From assembly GCA_016271365.2 (NCBI GenBank), contig CM028130.1:467389501-467453500 (forward strand): a stretch of DNA of 64,000 bases, given 5' to 3'. The notes beneath the pieces were generated by a model. The model made no database searches. It had not been told where the DNA came from and saw only the letters and a list, made by a program, of their open reading frames with translations. Origin of the DNA: Neoceratodus forsteri (lineage: Eukaryota > Chordata > Ceratodontiformes > Ceratodontidae). Both the position numbers and the translations under genes were made by a program. This document shows positions 32,696 through 43,084 of this stretch, piece by piece; within the stretch, counting starts at the first letter, position 1; the number at the start of each line of letters is the position of its first letter.

Positions 32696-32966
32696 AAAAA
32701 AACAAAATAAAAAAACAAACAAAAAAAAAACAAGAAGGTAGACAGACATATGGGGAGTAGTGCAATGTAATGGCTGTGGGGCAGCAGTCTTCTGGGAGTC
32801 TTTCTGGAGGCTGAGATGCTGCCCTATTTGCTGACAACTGAGGGTGGAAGTTGCTCATCTTCAGGCCACACTGGACAGTAGTAAGGGAACCTCCCCAATC
32901 AAGGGAGCACCAGAGCCACCACCACTACCTCAGAGGTTGTGAAGAAAGCACAGCAGTTGGACCACA

Positions 32967-33668
32967 GTGGGCTCAGGGAGGGTAAGGGTGGTGGAACAGA
33001 GGCACACCCAGTCAGTTGTTCTACTCCTCAATCCATACACCATTCTGGGGGAGCATAGTTCTCCTATGGATGCACCCGCAGAGGAGACTAAGGAGGTTAT
33101 GGACAACTGTCACAAAGGAGGCCCCTCAGGAAGGAGGCAGAGGACACCACAGGGAAAGGAAGCAGCCCTGGTGGGGGACTCAATTATTAGGGGGATAGAA
33201 CTGGGGGGAGCAGGGAAAAGTGAAGTAAGGTGCCTGCCTGGTGCCATGGCTTGGAGGGACAGGAAGCGCATCCTTAGGATCACGAGAACAGTTGCACGGG
33301 AGTCTGAGCTGGACATCATTATCCACCTAGGGCCAAATGACTTGGCTCATCATGAGATTAGAGCAGTGCAGGAGGACTTTGTAGAGTTGGGGAGGGGCCT
33401 AAGACAAGTAGCACACACACACACAGTATCCTTTTCAGAGGTGCTGCCTGTCAATGGCATGGGTGAGGCGAGAGTACTTTGCAGCATGCAGTTTAATGAA
33501 TGGTTGAAAGAACTGTGTGGAGCACAGGGGTTTGGCTTCACTGGGGACTGGGGTTCCACCTGGAGGGACACCAGCCTATACTGGCAGGATGGTCTGCATC
33601 TGTCTAGGAAGAGAACAAGTCTTTTGGGCAATCGGTTTAAATGCCTCATTGGCAAGCTTTTAAACTAG
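32967..33668 (+). CDS. CR1-b ORF1, SGNH-type esterase
   Basis: A 233-residue ORF1. The real start is probably the Met at residue 34 (MDAPAEETKE). It shows the esterase features of CR1 ORF1 proteins: ALVGDSIIRG with nucleophile Ser72, IIHLGPNDLA (Asn124; Pro replaces the usual Thr of GTND), and YWQDGLHLSRKR with Asp208 and His211, the D-x-x-H of the SGNH catalytic triad. The role in retrotransposition is membrane or lipid related by proposal, not proven. It ends with TAG 33 codons after the triad; ORF2 starts about 130 bp downstream. This frame is intact, in contrast to ORF2. Confidence 0.85.
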   Translation: MGSGRVRVVEQRHTQSVVLLLNPYTILGEHSSPMDAPAEETKEVMDNCHKGGPSGRRQRTPQGKEAALVGDSIIRGIELGGAGKSEVRCLPGAMAWRDRKRILRITRTVARESELDIIIHLGPNDLAHHEIRAVQEDFVELGRGLRQVAHTHTVSFSEVLPVNGMGEARVLCSMQFNEWLKELCGAQGFGFTGDWGSTWRDTSLYWQDGLHLSRKRTSLLGNRFKCLIGKLLN

Positions 33669-33789
33669 TCAAGGGGGGAGGAACTGATAAGCAGCAGAAA
33701 AATCCCAGCCTCCCCCTACAAAACAGGGTACTAAATGAGAAAAAGACCAAGGTAGAAAGGTCAGTGGGGGATGCTGCTACAGAAGGTAA

Positions 33790-34500
33790 AGCCATAAAAA
33801 AATGGAGAGCAATGAGTACCAATGCCCGTAGTCTGAATAACAAGCTTTCTGAATTAGTGGCCTTGATGGAGGAGGAACATCTGGATATCGTGGCAGTCAC
33901 AGAAACATGGTACACACAGAACCATGACTGGGACATAAACATACCAGGATAAACTATCTACAGGAGGGACAGGGAGGGTAAAAGAGGAGGAGGAGGATTA
34001 GCTCTCTACATAAAGGAAGGAATCAAAGCAACGGAACAAAAGGGTAAACAGGGAGGAGAAGAAGTACTGTGGGTCAATTTGGAGACAGGCAATGGCACCA
34101 CAATCCGCACAGGGGTTGTATACAGACCCTCCTCTCAGGGGGAGGAAATGGACAAGAAAATGATAGAAAGTATACTTAGAATAGCAGAAAAAGGGGAGCT
34201 ATTGCTGATGGATGATCTGAATATGCCAGGTGTTAACTGGAGTGCAGTTGCAGCAGCCACATCTAAGAGTGTTGTTATTCTAGATGCCCTACAGGGGGCA
34301 TGCCTTAGACAACTAGTACTGGAACCCACTCGAGAGGAAGCAGTCTTAGACCTGGTTCTCTCAAATGGAGATGGAGAGAGGATCACAGATGTAGAAGTGG
34401 GTAGCCATCTGGGAACTAGCGACCATCGAACAGTATGGTTCACAGTAAACACAGCAATAGAGTCAAGCCATACAAAGGCAAAAGTACTGGACTTCAGGAG
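33790..34500 (+). pseudogene. CR1-b ORF2: AP endonuclease
   Basis: Endonuclease of CR1-b ORF2. 33641-33952: MSTNARSLNNKLSELVALME and DIVAVTETWYTQ (catalytic Glu). After a stop at about 33950, 34079 onward has METGNGTTIRTGVVYRP, LLLMDDLNMPGVNW (GDFN changed to DDLN), VLEPTREEAVLDLVLS and GTSDHRTVWFTV (catalytic SDH). The GDFN substitution and the in-frame stop make it inactive. The linker to RT follows in the same frame to 35074. Confidence 0.83.
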
Positions 34501-36567
34501 GGCTGACTTTGCTGAAATGGGTGAGTGCCTAAGGAATGCACTAGCAAATGGGCAGGAAGGAGGGGTGGAAGAACAATGGGGAATAATCAAAACTGCCATC
34601 ACAGAGGTAACAAGCCTTTGTGTGAAGCAAATAAACAAAACAAAACGATGTAAGAAACCACTATGGTTCTCAAAGGAGGTGGCAGTGAAGGTTCAAGAGA
34701 TAAAGAAAGCATTCAGGAAATACAAGGAACCACAGAGGGAGCAGGACAGAGAATTGCATCAGTTAAAGCAAAAGGAAGCTGGGAAGGCAGTCAGAACAGC
34801 AAAGGCCCTAACCGAGGAAAAGATAGCCAGCTCAGTTAAGAAGGGGGATAAAACCTTTTATACATACATCAGGGAGCAAAGGAAGACCAAGGGAGGGATA
34901 GTGAGGCTTAATGGGGGTGGGTGGGCAGAGGGTGACTGTGAAAAGGCAGAGATACTAAACAAAATGTTTGCTCAGTATTTACAAATGAAGAGGGGGAGGT
35001 ACATAAAACAAACAATAGAAACACTCTGGATACAGAAGTTGATACCAGCCCATTTACAGAAGAAAGGGTTCTGAAAGAACTCTTAAAACTGAAGGTGGAC
35101 AAAGCAGTGGGGCCTGATGGGATTCATCCTAGAATTCTAAAAGAACTAAGAGTAGAACTAGTGACACCACTGACTACCCTCTTTAACAAATCATGGGAGG
35201 ATGGGGTGGTACCTGGGGACTGGAGGAGGGCAGATGTGGTTCCCCTTCACAAAAGTGGGAGCAGGGCAGAAGCAGGAAACTGCAGACTTGTTAGTTTAAC
35301 CTCAGTGATAGGGAAAATGATGGAATCACTTCTGAAGGAAAGAATTGTCAAGTACCTAGAGGCCAGAGTGGCACAGGAGGACCCAAGGCAGTATGGATTC
35401 ACAGCGGAAAGGTCATGCCAGACGAATCTAATGGATTTCTTTGACTGGGTGACCAAAGTAGTAGATCAGGGAGAGGCTGTGGACATGGCCTACCCAGACT
35501 TTAACAAGGCATTTGGCACAATCCTACACAAAAGATTAATATACAAGTTAGCCAGCCTGGGAGTGGGTCCCAAGATGGTAGCCTAGGTAAAGAATTGGCT
35601 GGAGAATAGGACACAGAGGGTAATAGTAAATGGAGTCCACTCTGAAAAAAGAGGGGTTACTAGTGGGGTACCACAAGGTTCAGTATTGGGACCGGTCCTC
35701 TTCAATGTCTTTATAAGCGACATTGCAGAGGGACTGAAGGAAAGTATGTCTCTTTGCAGATGACACAAAGATCTGCAACAGAGTTGATACACAAGGTGGG
35801 GTGGAAAGGATGAGAAGGGACTTGGCAGGGTTAGAGGAATGGTCAAATGTATGGCAGCTTAGATTCAATGCTAAGAAGTGCAAGGTAATGCACCTGGGAA
35901 ACAAAACCCTGGGGGAAGAGTACACAATGTAGGGTGAGATACTAACAACAACAAAATGGAAAGGGACCTGCGGGTAATCATATCAGATGACCTAAAGGTG
36001 GGCAAGCAATGTAAGAGGGCAGTAAGGAGGGCTGGGGGGATACTGGGATGCATAGGGAGAGGCATCACCAAGAAAACAGGAAGTTGTTATCCCTCTGTAC
36101 AGGCAGCTGGTGAGACCCCATCTGGAGTGCTGCATGCAGTTCTGGAGACCCAATCTCCACAAGGACATAGACAGAATGGAAGCTGTTCAGAGGAGGGCAA
36201 CTAAAATGGTGCAGGGTCTGCACCGGAAGACTTATGAAGAGAGACTAAAGGAGCTTAATAAGTATAGCCTCAAGGAAAGGAGGGAGAGGGGAACATGATA
36301 GAAACTTTCAAGTACCTCAAGGGAATCAACGAAGTTCAAGAGGTAGCATCTTTCAAAAAAAGAAGTGTGCAAGAACAAGGGGGGCACAATTTGAAGATGG
36401 GGGGGCGGCTACGAGGTAATGTAAGGAAGTGTTTTTTCACAGAGAGGGTTGTGGATGCATGGAACGGCCTTCCGGAGGAGGTTGTGGAGTCAAAAACAGT
36501 GGTGGAATTCAAGCATGCATGGGACAGTCATAAGGCAGTTCTAGGGGTTGGGGGTAGAAAGAAGTAG
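34500..36567 (+). pseudogene. CR1-b ORF2: linker, reverse transcriptase, C-terminal domain
   Basis: The basic linker (34500-35074) leads to RT: 35095-35586 contains VGPDGIHPRILKEL, WRRADVVPLHKSGS, QYGFTAERSCQTN and MAYPDFNKAFGTI. A TAG follows, then [18 protein letters not shown] in the same frame. The catalytic FADD block is shifted out of frame near 35755. The C-terminus continues at 36110-36298 (RPHLECCMQFWRP, AVQRRATKMVQGLH) and 36295-36567 (KCFFTERVVDAWNGLPEEVV), the usual CR1 ending. Three or more frame breaks. Confidence 0.85.
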
Positions 36568-36670
36568 GCTGCTGGTAAATTAGGATCTGCAGCTTATCCA
36601 TTAGGTAGGGAAATAGACAAACTGGGTGGGCCAAGCGGTCCTTATCTGCCGTCAAATTCTATGTTTCTAT

Positions 36671-39116
36671 AGTTACCACTGCTACCCATAAACATGGCCA
36701 CTCTCTTGACTTAGTCTTCCTCCTGGTGTTTGAAGCCTCAGCTTTAGGGGTGGAACCAGTCAGAAGATCCGATCATTACACCTTTAATTTTAGTGCCCCC
36801 CTCGAAGTCCCACTCCTGTGGAGATGGTCAAGTATCTCTCTTTACAAGATGTTAGCTCTGAAGGCCTAACGGTGGTACTTGACCTATTGATTATCCCTGT
36901 GGCAAACAGCGACCTAGAGGACCTTGTGGTGGCCTATAATATGGCCATTTCAGTGACCCTGGATGCCATTTCTCCTGTCCATGTTCATCCTCTCTCCCTT
37001 CGCCCTCAGTCCTTATGGTTTGATTGGACTTTGAGGGAGACACGGTGATTATAACGAAAGTTAGAGCATTGCTGGCAGAGGTCTGCCCTTGATGCCGACC
37101 ACCTTACATTGATGGATCATTATCAAGCCTATCAATCTGAAATCACCTGTAAGAAGGCAGAGTTCCTGTCCTGGGAGATTGCGGCTGCTCAGAATTGACC
37201 ATCTTAGCTTTTCTGAACTGTGGACAGACTGTGGAACCCAGCCTGTCTACAAATCCAGAAAGCATTTTCGCAAATAGAGTGCAATGAACTTGCTCGATTC
37301 TTTGCAACTAAGGTGGCTGACATCAGGATGGCTCTCCAATCAGCACACCCTATGGGCGTTGCTCCTGATCAGCACTTGGCCACTAGCCCCCAGCTTTCCT
37401 GGAGTACCTTCGACTGCCCGAAGTTCATGGATGTCATGAGGATTGTCCAGGGTGAGTGCCCTACGTACTGTAGTTTGGATCCAGGACCAACTTCCCTGAT
37501 TTTGGGTTGTACTGATTCCATCGGTCCAGTCCTTGCACAGATAGTTTGGTGCTCCTTGGAAACACTTGAGTTTCCTAGATCCCTGAAGGAGGCAGTGGTA
37601 ACACCTCTCCTAAAGAAAGCTTCTTTGGATCCAAACTGCCATGCGAACTACAGACCAATCTCTAACCTCTCCTTTTTAGAGAATGTGGTTGAGAAGGTAG
37701 TGGCCATACAACTGGAGAACCATTTAACCATCCATGACATCTATGAACCTCTCCAGTCCGGTTTCCAAAAGAGGCATAGTACTGAGACAGTGCTGGTTCA
37801 GGCGTTCAATGATCTCCTGATGGCTAGAGATCAGAAGAACCATTCCATCTTGGTTCTTCTAGATCTCTCATCAGCGTTTGACACTGTGGACCATGGGGTT
37901 CTGTTCGGTTGTCTGAGGTTCATCTGTGGCCTGTCTGGTACAGTCTTCAGGTGGTTTACATCTTTCCTCACTGGAAGAACTGAGAGGGTGGTGTCCAGGG
38001 TTTATTTCTTGGATCTAATCCCTCTGTCATGTGGGGTTCCTCAGGGATCGGTGTTGTCCCCATGTTGTTCGTAGTGTATATGCTGCCCCTTGGAGATATT
38101 GTAAGGAGGTATGGGCTGAGGTTTCACTGCTATGCTGATGATACCCAACCAGGATGGAGCTCTTTCAGTCTTTAACAACTGCCCTACAGAAATCCAGGAT
38201 TGGATGGATTCGAGCTGGTTGAAGTTGAACTTGGGAAAGACTGAAGTGCTGGTTGTAAACCTATTTATGTATATAACTTTCGCTATAATCGCCGCATCCC
38301 CTGGATGGGGGGTCGGGTAGGTTCGCCCTCGGGGCTTTTTCTTGGGGGTTTATCACTCCTGGCCACTGAACAGGTGAGAAACCTGGTAGTAATCCTTGAG
38401 GAAGGGCTGATGCTGCATTTGCAGGTGTCAGTCATCGTCAAGACCTCTTTTTACCATCTGAGGAATATCTCCAGGATTAAGCACCTTGTTCCGTCTGGTG
38501 ATCTTCCCACGTTGGTTCACGCCTTTGTGTCCTCGCGCTTGGATTATTACAACTCCCTGTACCTAGGGCTACCTGGGGTGGAAATCTGCAGTCTGCAGCT
38601 AGTGCAGAACGCAGCAGCCCGGCTTTTGACAGGAACCTCGTGGTCCTTCCATATTTCTCCAGTGCTACGCAGTCTGCACTGACTGCCGGTACAGTGGCGG
38701 ATTACCTTTAAAGTTGGTCTTCTGACTTATAAAGCCCTACACGGACAGGGCCCGGACTACCTGAAAGAACTTCTGGTACCTTACCACCCCAGGCAATCGC
38801 TCCACTCAGCTGACGAGGGTTGCTAGAGATTCCAAGGGTGTGTTTAAAATCTTCTGGGGTCCTGGCATTTGTGAACGTGGCCCCATCCCTTTGGAATTCT
38901 CTACCCCACCAGTTACGTGAGTGCGCAACCGTGGAGGGATTTAAACAAGCTTTGAAAACCCATCTCTGGCACCAAGCATTTGATGACTGATTTGATTTAT
39001 TTAATTTTTAGATGTTTTCTATTTTACTTAACTAAGCTGCTGTGATATTTGATATGTTTTTAAATTTTGTTAGGTGCCTTGGTTTTGGAAAGGCACCATA
39101 AAATTAAAGTGTTATT
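36671..39116 (+). mobile_element. L2 LINE, piece 2 (end of endonuclease, RT, 3' UTR)
   Basis: Resumes at VTTATHKHGHSLDLVF and RRSDHYTFNF, the end of the L2 endonuclease, then the RT (37220-38700) and a 3' UTR ending AAGGCACCATAAAATTAAAG before the solo LTR at 39117. The last few bases of L2, a (TTA)n tail, appear after that LTR at 41149-41160. After that CR1-a resumes. Confidence 0.88.
37220..38830 (+). pseudogene. L2 reverse transcriptase and C-terminal domain
   Basis: The first frame (37220-38074, 284 residues) has the L2 RT fingers and palm: ANYRPISNLSFLENVVEKVV, QSGFQKRHSTETVLVQAFND, LVLLDLSSAFDTVDHGVLF (first catalytic Asp) and [15 protein letters not shown] frameshift precedes the second palm block, FHCYADDTQ (about 38124-38150). 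Then come WMDSSWLKLNLGKTEVLVV and 38305-38682 with the C-terminal signature HAFVSSRLDYYNSLYLGLPG, QLVQNAAARLLTGT and PVLRSLH. More of the C-terminus is readable to about 38830 (RITFKVGLLTYKALHGQGPD). Typical vertebrate L2. Confidence 0.88.
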
Positions 39117-41148
39117 TGTAACCCCCCTACAAATGAGGGTTCCCGAAAAGTCTTCCTTGAGCTTGCCTAAATTTTATTTATTTATTTATTTATTGTAGGT
39201 TCAGAAATACCTTTGAGTCAGAGACTCCTTTACAAAGGCTCCATGTCACATAGTTTACATACAGAGACCTACAGGATACACAGCAGTACATCAGTACATT
39301 GTCAGGTTGTTAATGCTCACTGCCCGACAGGTGTCCTGCGTTTTAGCAGTTTAAATGTATTGCCAGAGAGTGCCTGTATAGCCTCTGTGTACTGTCTCTT
39401 TAAGAGCTGCCTGGATTGCAGTTATAAGTAATCTGAGATGGAGCTCTGTTCAAAGATGCAACTATTGGCTGAAAATTATTTAGAGTGATAATGATAATGT
39501 AGTTTGTCTAACTTGCCTCCTTTGTAGCAGGGATTGTCTTGTTCATCCCCACCATTTGGCCTGGGACTGTGAATTGGACCAATCAGTTCTGGTGGGACCT
39601 AAAATTGATCCAGACTACAGGAGCTGTCTGAAGTCAAAATCTGTAGGAATTGTAGTTTTGGGCTTTTGGTGCCTTTTTACAAAGGGGGAGCTCTTGCTTT
39701 GACTGACAGCCGAATCAGTCAACCAAACCTTTTGGATCTGAGGGAAATCCCCAAGCTGGCTGCTGTTTAAGGCAGATCTAAGTTGGGAGCTGAAGAAGCA
39801 AGATGCTTGAGACAGTCTCTGTGGAAAGGCCTGAGTTTTGGCCTACATGTCTGCCTGCTGCCCTGAGAGGGGAAAGAGAATTGTTTTTGGACTGAATCCG
39901 AGTTGTGTCACTAAAGTAAGCTACTGAAGTGGGTCAGGCTCAACCTGAAGAAGACCAAAGATTTTGCTGAATGCGATCGGCCTGTCAGGAGTTCCAGCTA
40001 CACTTAAGCTCCCAGTGTGTGCAGATACTTTGCGATTGTGACCAAGGAGTGCTTTGCCTAGTACAGTAGAATTCCCTTACATGTAAATGTGCTGTGAGCT
40101 GCTGGTGGGTCGTGAGTTAGTTTCCCACTATGTCAACTGTGTTCTGCTTGCTGGAAGCTATATCCAGCCCAAAACGGACTGCATCCGAATTTGTCTTCAT
40201 GCGGTCTGGGCCTTGCCTGACTGGCCTAGCCAGACTACCCGCTGCACAGAGAAGCCATCGACGAGAGACCTGCCTGGGAATCAGCCCCCGGCTCCACACT
40301 TGAACAGGAACGATGCCTCGGCGACTCGTGTGAGCCCTGCTTCTCCTGGCATTCCAGATCAACCACCTGCAGTCTCGATTTTCATCCAGCTTGTGTACAG
40401 TCTTGGGTATCGTGAGTAAATACCAGGGTAGTTCCCTGCAACAACAGCTTAATCTGAGTGTGTCATCTGATTGTCTTGTTGTTTCTTTTCCTTTACGAAC
40501 TGAGCCCTCTGGCTCCAGATTACAAATAGTGTGTACTGTGCATGTTGTGTTTTCCATCACAGGGCCCCAACCAGCTGCGACGCCGGCCAACCCCAGGCAA
40601 CCGTCCTGGCTAGCCCATCTCTTCTCCACCTGGGTACCCAGAGGTGTGACTGTGTGGGGAGACTCAAAGCGCATGCATAACTGCTTGATTGACATAAACT
40701 TTAAGCTAATTAACCTGATTTCCTCTCTCCCTTGTTCAAGTCCCCTGAATAAATCAGATCTAACTTTTTCTGTATGTAATCTGACTGTGGTTCCAGTTTG
40801 TGCTCAAAGTACTGTACTGTTGCTATTTGCTGTTCATAACCTTGTTTTACAGGGGGACCCAGGGTCGAGCCAGAAGAACCAGCCCTGGTGGTAAGTGCAA
40901 ACAGTGTGGGTACTTGTGTGGTGTACCAGGGGTATTGCGAAAGTGATTATTGTACAGTGTTCAGGCCACTAGAGGGGGAAAGAGGGAGGTTACAGTGTCC
41001 CAGAGGGCTGTGCTCAGGTTAGCTTGACCACTACCAACCCTGACCTCTGGGTGGAGGCACCCGTTTCAGAACTCAGGCCCCTTAACCTGCTACTAGCCAA
41101 GCAGGCAGGGGTAGTAACCCCTTGGGATAGTGCCACCTAGGGGTTACA
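39117..41148 (+). mobile_element. Solo LTR at the L2 3' end (TSD TATT)
   Basis: LTR of about 2 kb, TGTAACCCC...AGGGGTTACA, flanked by TATT at 39113-39116 and 41149-41152. It is homologous to both element B LTRs (first 30 bp, ACTGTCTCTTTAAGAGCTG, TTGGACCAATCAGT, GTGTCCCAGAGGGCTGTG) and, more closely at its end, to the element A LTR. It contains a short insert (39172-39313). Open frames such as 40117-40695 and 40391-40894 are chance. Confidence 0.87.
39172..39313 (-). mobile_element. Short element Y1 with LINE-type 3' stem-loop
   Basis: Interrupts the solo LTR. Read on the minus strand it ends in a two-tier stem-loop and an AATA repeat tail (TTTATTTATT in reverse at 39172-39197). Outer arms are CCTTTG (39210-39215) and CAAAGG (39233-39238); inner arms are GAGTC (39215-39219) and GACTC (39223-39227). 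A related copy is at 56241-56400. Either a SINE or a strongly 5'-truncated LINE; the right boundary is approximate. Confidence 0.6.
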
Positions 41149-41160
41149 TATTATTATTAT

Positions 41161-42142
41161 AACCCTGTTGCAGATCTTTGTCATCTGCAAAGATGCATAC
41201 TTTTCCTTCCAGTCCCTCTGCAATGTCACTTATAAAGACATTGAAGAGTACTGGCCCCAGTACTGAACCCTGTGAGGCCCCACTAATAACCCCCTTAACC
41301 CCCCTTTCTTTGGAGTGGACTCCATTTACTATTACCCTCTGCGTCCTGTTGTCCAGTCAGTTATTTACCCAGGCCACCATCCTGGGACCCACTCCCAAGC
41401 TGGCTAACTTGTTTATTAATCTTTTGTGTGGGACTGTATCAAATGCCTTGCTAAAGTCTAGGTAGACCATGTCCACAGCCCCTCCCTGGTCTACTACTTT
41501 GGTCACCCAGTCAAAGAAATCTATTAGATTCATCTGACTTGACCTTCCCACTGTGAATCCATGCTGCCTTGGGTCCTGTTCCCTGCTGGTCTCTAGGTAC
41601 TTAACAGTTCTTTCTTTTAGAACTGATTCCATCATTTTCCCTACCACTGAGATCAAACTAACAGGCCTGTAGTTTCCTGCCTCTGCCTTGCTCCCACTTT
41701 TGTGAAGGGGAATCACGTTCGCCCTCCTCCAGTCCTCAGATACCACACCATCCTCCCATGATTTGTTAGAAAGAATTGTCAGTGGTCTCACTAGTTCTCC
41801 CCTTAGTTCTTTTAGAATTCTGGGGTGAATCCCATCAAGCCCCATTGCCTTTTCCACCTTGAGTTTTAGGAGTTCTTTCAGGACCCTTTTATTCCGTGAA
41901 TGGACTGGTATAGACCCCCAATCCAGAGTACTTCTATTGTTTGATTTAGGCACCTCCCCCTCCTCTTCTTTTGTAAATGCTGAACTAAAGTATTCATTCA
42001 GTATCGCTGCCTTTTCACTGTCACCCTCTGCCTACGCCCCTCTGCTTTATTAAGCCTCACAATCCCTCCCTTGGTTCTTGACTTCCTAATGTACCTATCA
42101 AAGGTTTTAACCCCCTTCTTAACTGAGTTGGCTATCTTTTTC
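41161..42142 (-). mobile_element. CR1-a LINE, piece 3 (RT)
   Basis: Continues CR1-a after the L2 insertion (GTTGCAGATCTTTGTCATCT next to the break, matching CR1-b in reverse). It contains RT and part of the endonuclease-RT linker, ending at about 42142 (GAGTTGGCTATCTTTTT), where a minisatellite begins. CR1-a is therefore truncated or interrupted on its 5' side here. Confidence 0.87.
41357..41953 (-). pseudogene. CR1-a reverse transcriptase
   Basis: A 198-residue open frame: GLDGIHPRILKELRGELV, WRRANVIPLHKSGSKAEAGN followed by YRPVSLISVVGKMMESVL, QDPRQHGFTVGRSSQMN, and DMVYLDFSKAFDTVPHKRL carrying the first catalytic Asp of the palm. The second palm block with FADD lies beyond 41357 toward the piece-2 breakpoint (in translation ...[15 protein letters not shown] region) and is out of frame. 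Very close to CR1-b and CR1-d, the same family. The L2 insertion at 31494/41160 separates it from its C-terminus. Confidence 0.85.
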
Positions 42143-42470
42143 TAGAGGCATCCAATATCATCTGTCCTTGGGCATCTCATATCTGTCCTGCAGGGGCATT
42201 CCACATCATCTGTCCTACAGGGACATCATATATCATCTGCTCTACCAGGGCATCTAATATCTGTCTTACAGGGGTATCCCATATCATCATTTCCTACAGT
42301 GGCATCCCATTTCATCAGTCCTACTGGGTCATCCCATATCTGTCCTGCATGGACATCTGGATCATCTGTCCTACAGGGGCATCCCATATCATCTGCCCTA
42401 TAGGGCCATCCCACATCTGTCCTACAGAGGCATCCCAAATTCATAATGGGTTCATGTTCTTTCTGCATTC
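42143..42470 (+). repeat. 24/27-bp minisatellite, short array
   Basis: About 12 degenerate units of GGGGCATCCCATATCTGTCC + TACA (24 bp), or the 27-bp variant with an extra ATC. Same family as the longer array at 59925-60761. Not CRISPR: units are contiguous with no unique spacers. Confidence 0.9.
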
Positions 42471-42479
42471 AGGACCTAA

Positions 42480-42760
42480 ATACATATCTCTCAAAAGTCT
42501 CATTTGTTCTTGCCACGCAGCATGCTTCAAACTTTGTTGTATAACCTTTTCATAGTCCTTTTCTGCATCTGACAATTGAAAGGCATTATATACATCGAAA
42601 GCTTCTGAGCCTGTAATAGCAAAATGCTACTTTTTGTGGTCCCTGTTTTTCATCTGCACCAGTAGCTTCTAAACAGTCAAAACGCTCTTTGAAGCACTTC
42701 CACAACTCTTGTAAATTACCAACAAACCTGATTTCTGGTGGTGGTCTGATTTGCTGCATT
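42480..42760 (-). pseudogene. Gag-like fragment of another Gypsy-type retroelement
   Basis: Minus-strand translation from the Met at 42759 gives MQQIRPPPEIRFVGNLQELW, then KCFKERFDCLEATGADE, an in-frame TAG, and FAITGSEAFDVYNAFQLS and DAEKDYEKVIQQ. This resembles the capsid start of the Ty3/Gypsy Gag proteins that begin 'PPPxLxFxGNLxENWxxFKQRFE...' and continue 'AGEEAxEVYNTF'. It is unrelated to the PNMA-like Gag of element B. It is cut by the minisatellite on its 3' side. Recognition is by pattern only. Confidence 0.6.
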
Positions 42761-42870
42761 TCAACAGACTGCTGTGGCCATTAGCTCAGCCTGCCATGAC
42801 TTCGGTCCTGCAGCACTTTATCACTGTGATGTTTGCGTTCCTCTGGCACAAGAAATCTCCTTCTGTACAG

Positions 42871-43020
42871 GCAGGTGAAACTGTCCCTGTAAGAAGTGAG
42901 GGATGCTGGGAAGAACTGGCAGTAGTCCAGAGGCCAGTGGCCCCAAGATCTTATCTAGTACTCACTGGAAGGGGACAGCTGTTAAGATGTAATAGAAGAC
43001 ATTTAATACTAGTGCTGACA
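42871..43020 (+). pseudogene. Possible integrase C-terminal scrap (Gypsy type)
   Basis: Plus-strand frame 42751-43077 includes VAPRSYLVLTGRGQLLRCNR followed by RHL. This matches the 'PRSYxVxTxxGxxLRRNRRHL' ending of many vertebrate Gypsy integrases. It is preceded by EELAVVQRPVAP. Opposite strand to the neighbouring Gag-like scrap, so not simply the same copy. Short; moderate confidence. Confidence 0.5.
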
Positions 43021-43084
43021 GGCTGTGGACAAGCTCCTGCAACACCTCATAGGTCTCATAGATATTTACAGAGCTAATAAGACT

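Larger units (their letters stand above)
31938..36670 (+). mobile_element. CR1-b LINE, near full length, in L2
   Basis: 4.7 kb CR1: 5' UTR (31938-32960), ORF1 with an esterase domain, ORF2 with AP endonuclease and RT, and the standard CR1 3' end (AATTCTATGTTTCTAT at 36655-36670). Removing it makes the L2 endonuclease collinear. The 5' UTR contains an imperfect duplication (TAATATTCTTCAG at 31943 and 32058, with matching flanks), a CA microsatellite (32651-32694) and an A-rich stretch. Frames are broken in both ORFs. Confidence 0.88.

Noticed and set aside
34135..34638. Minus-strand 167-residue ORF opposite CR1-b endonuclease
   Set aside because: Antisense shadow of the CR1-b coding frame.
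40117..40894. Open frames of 110-192 residues
   Set aside because: They fall within the solo LTR 39117-41148 on both strands and have no domain signature.
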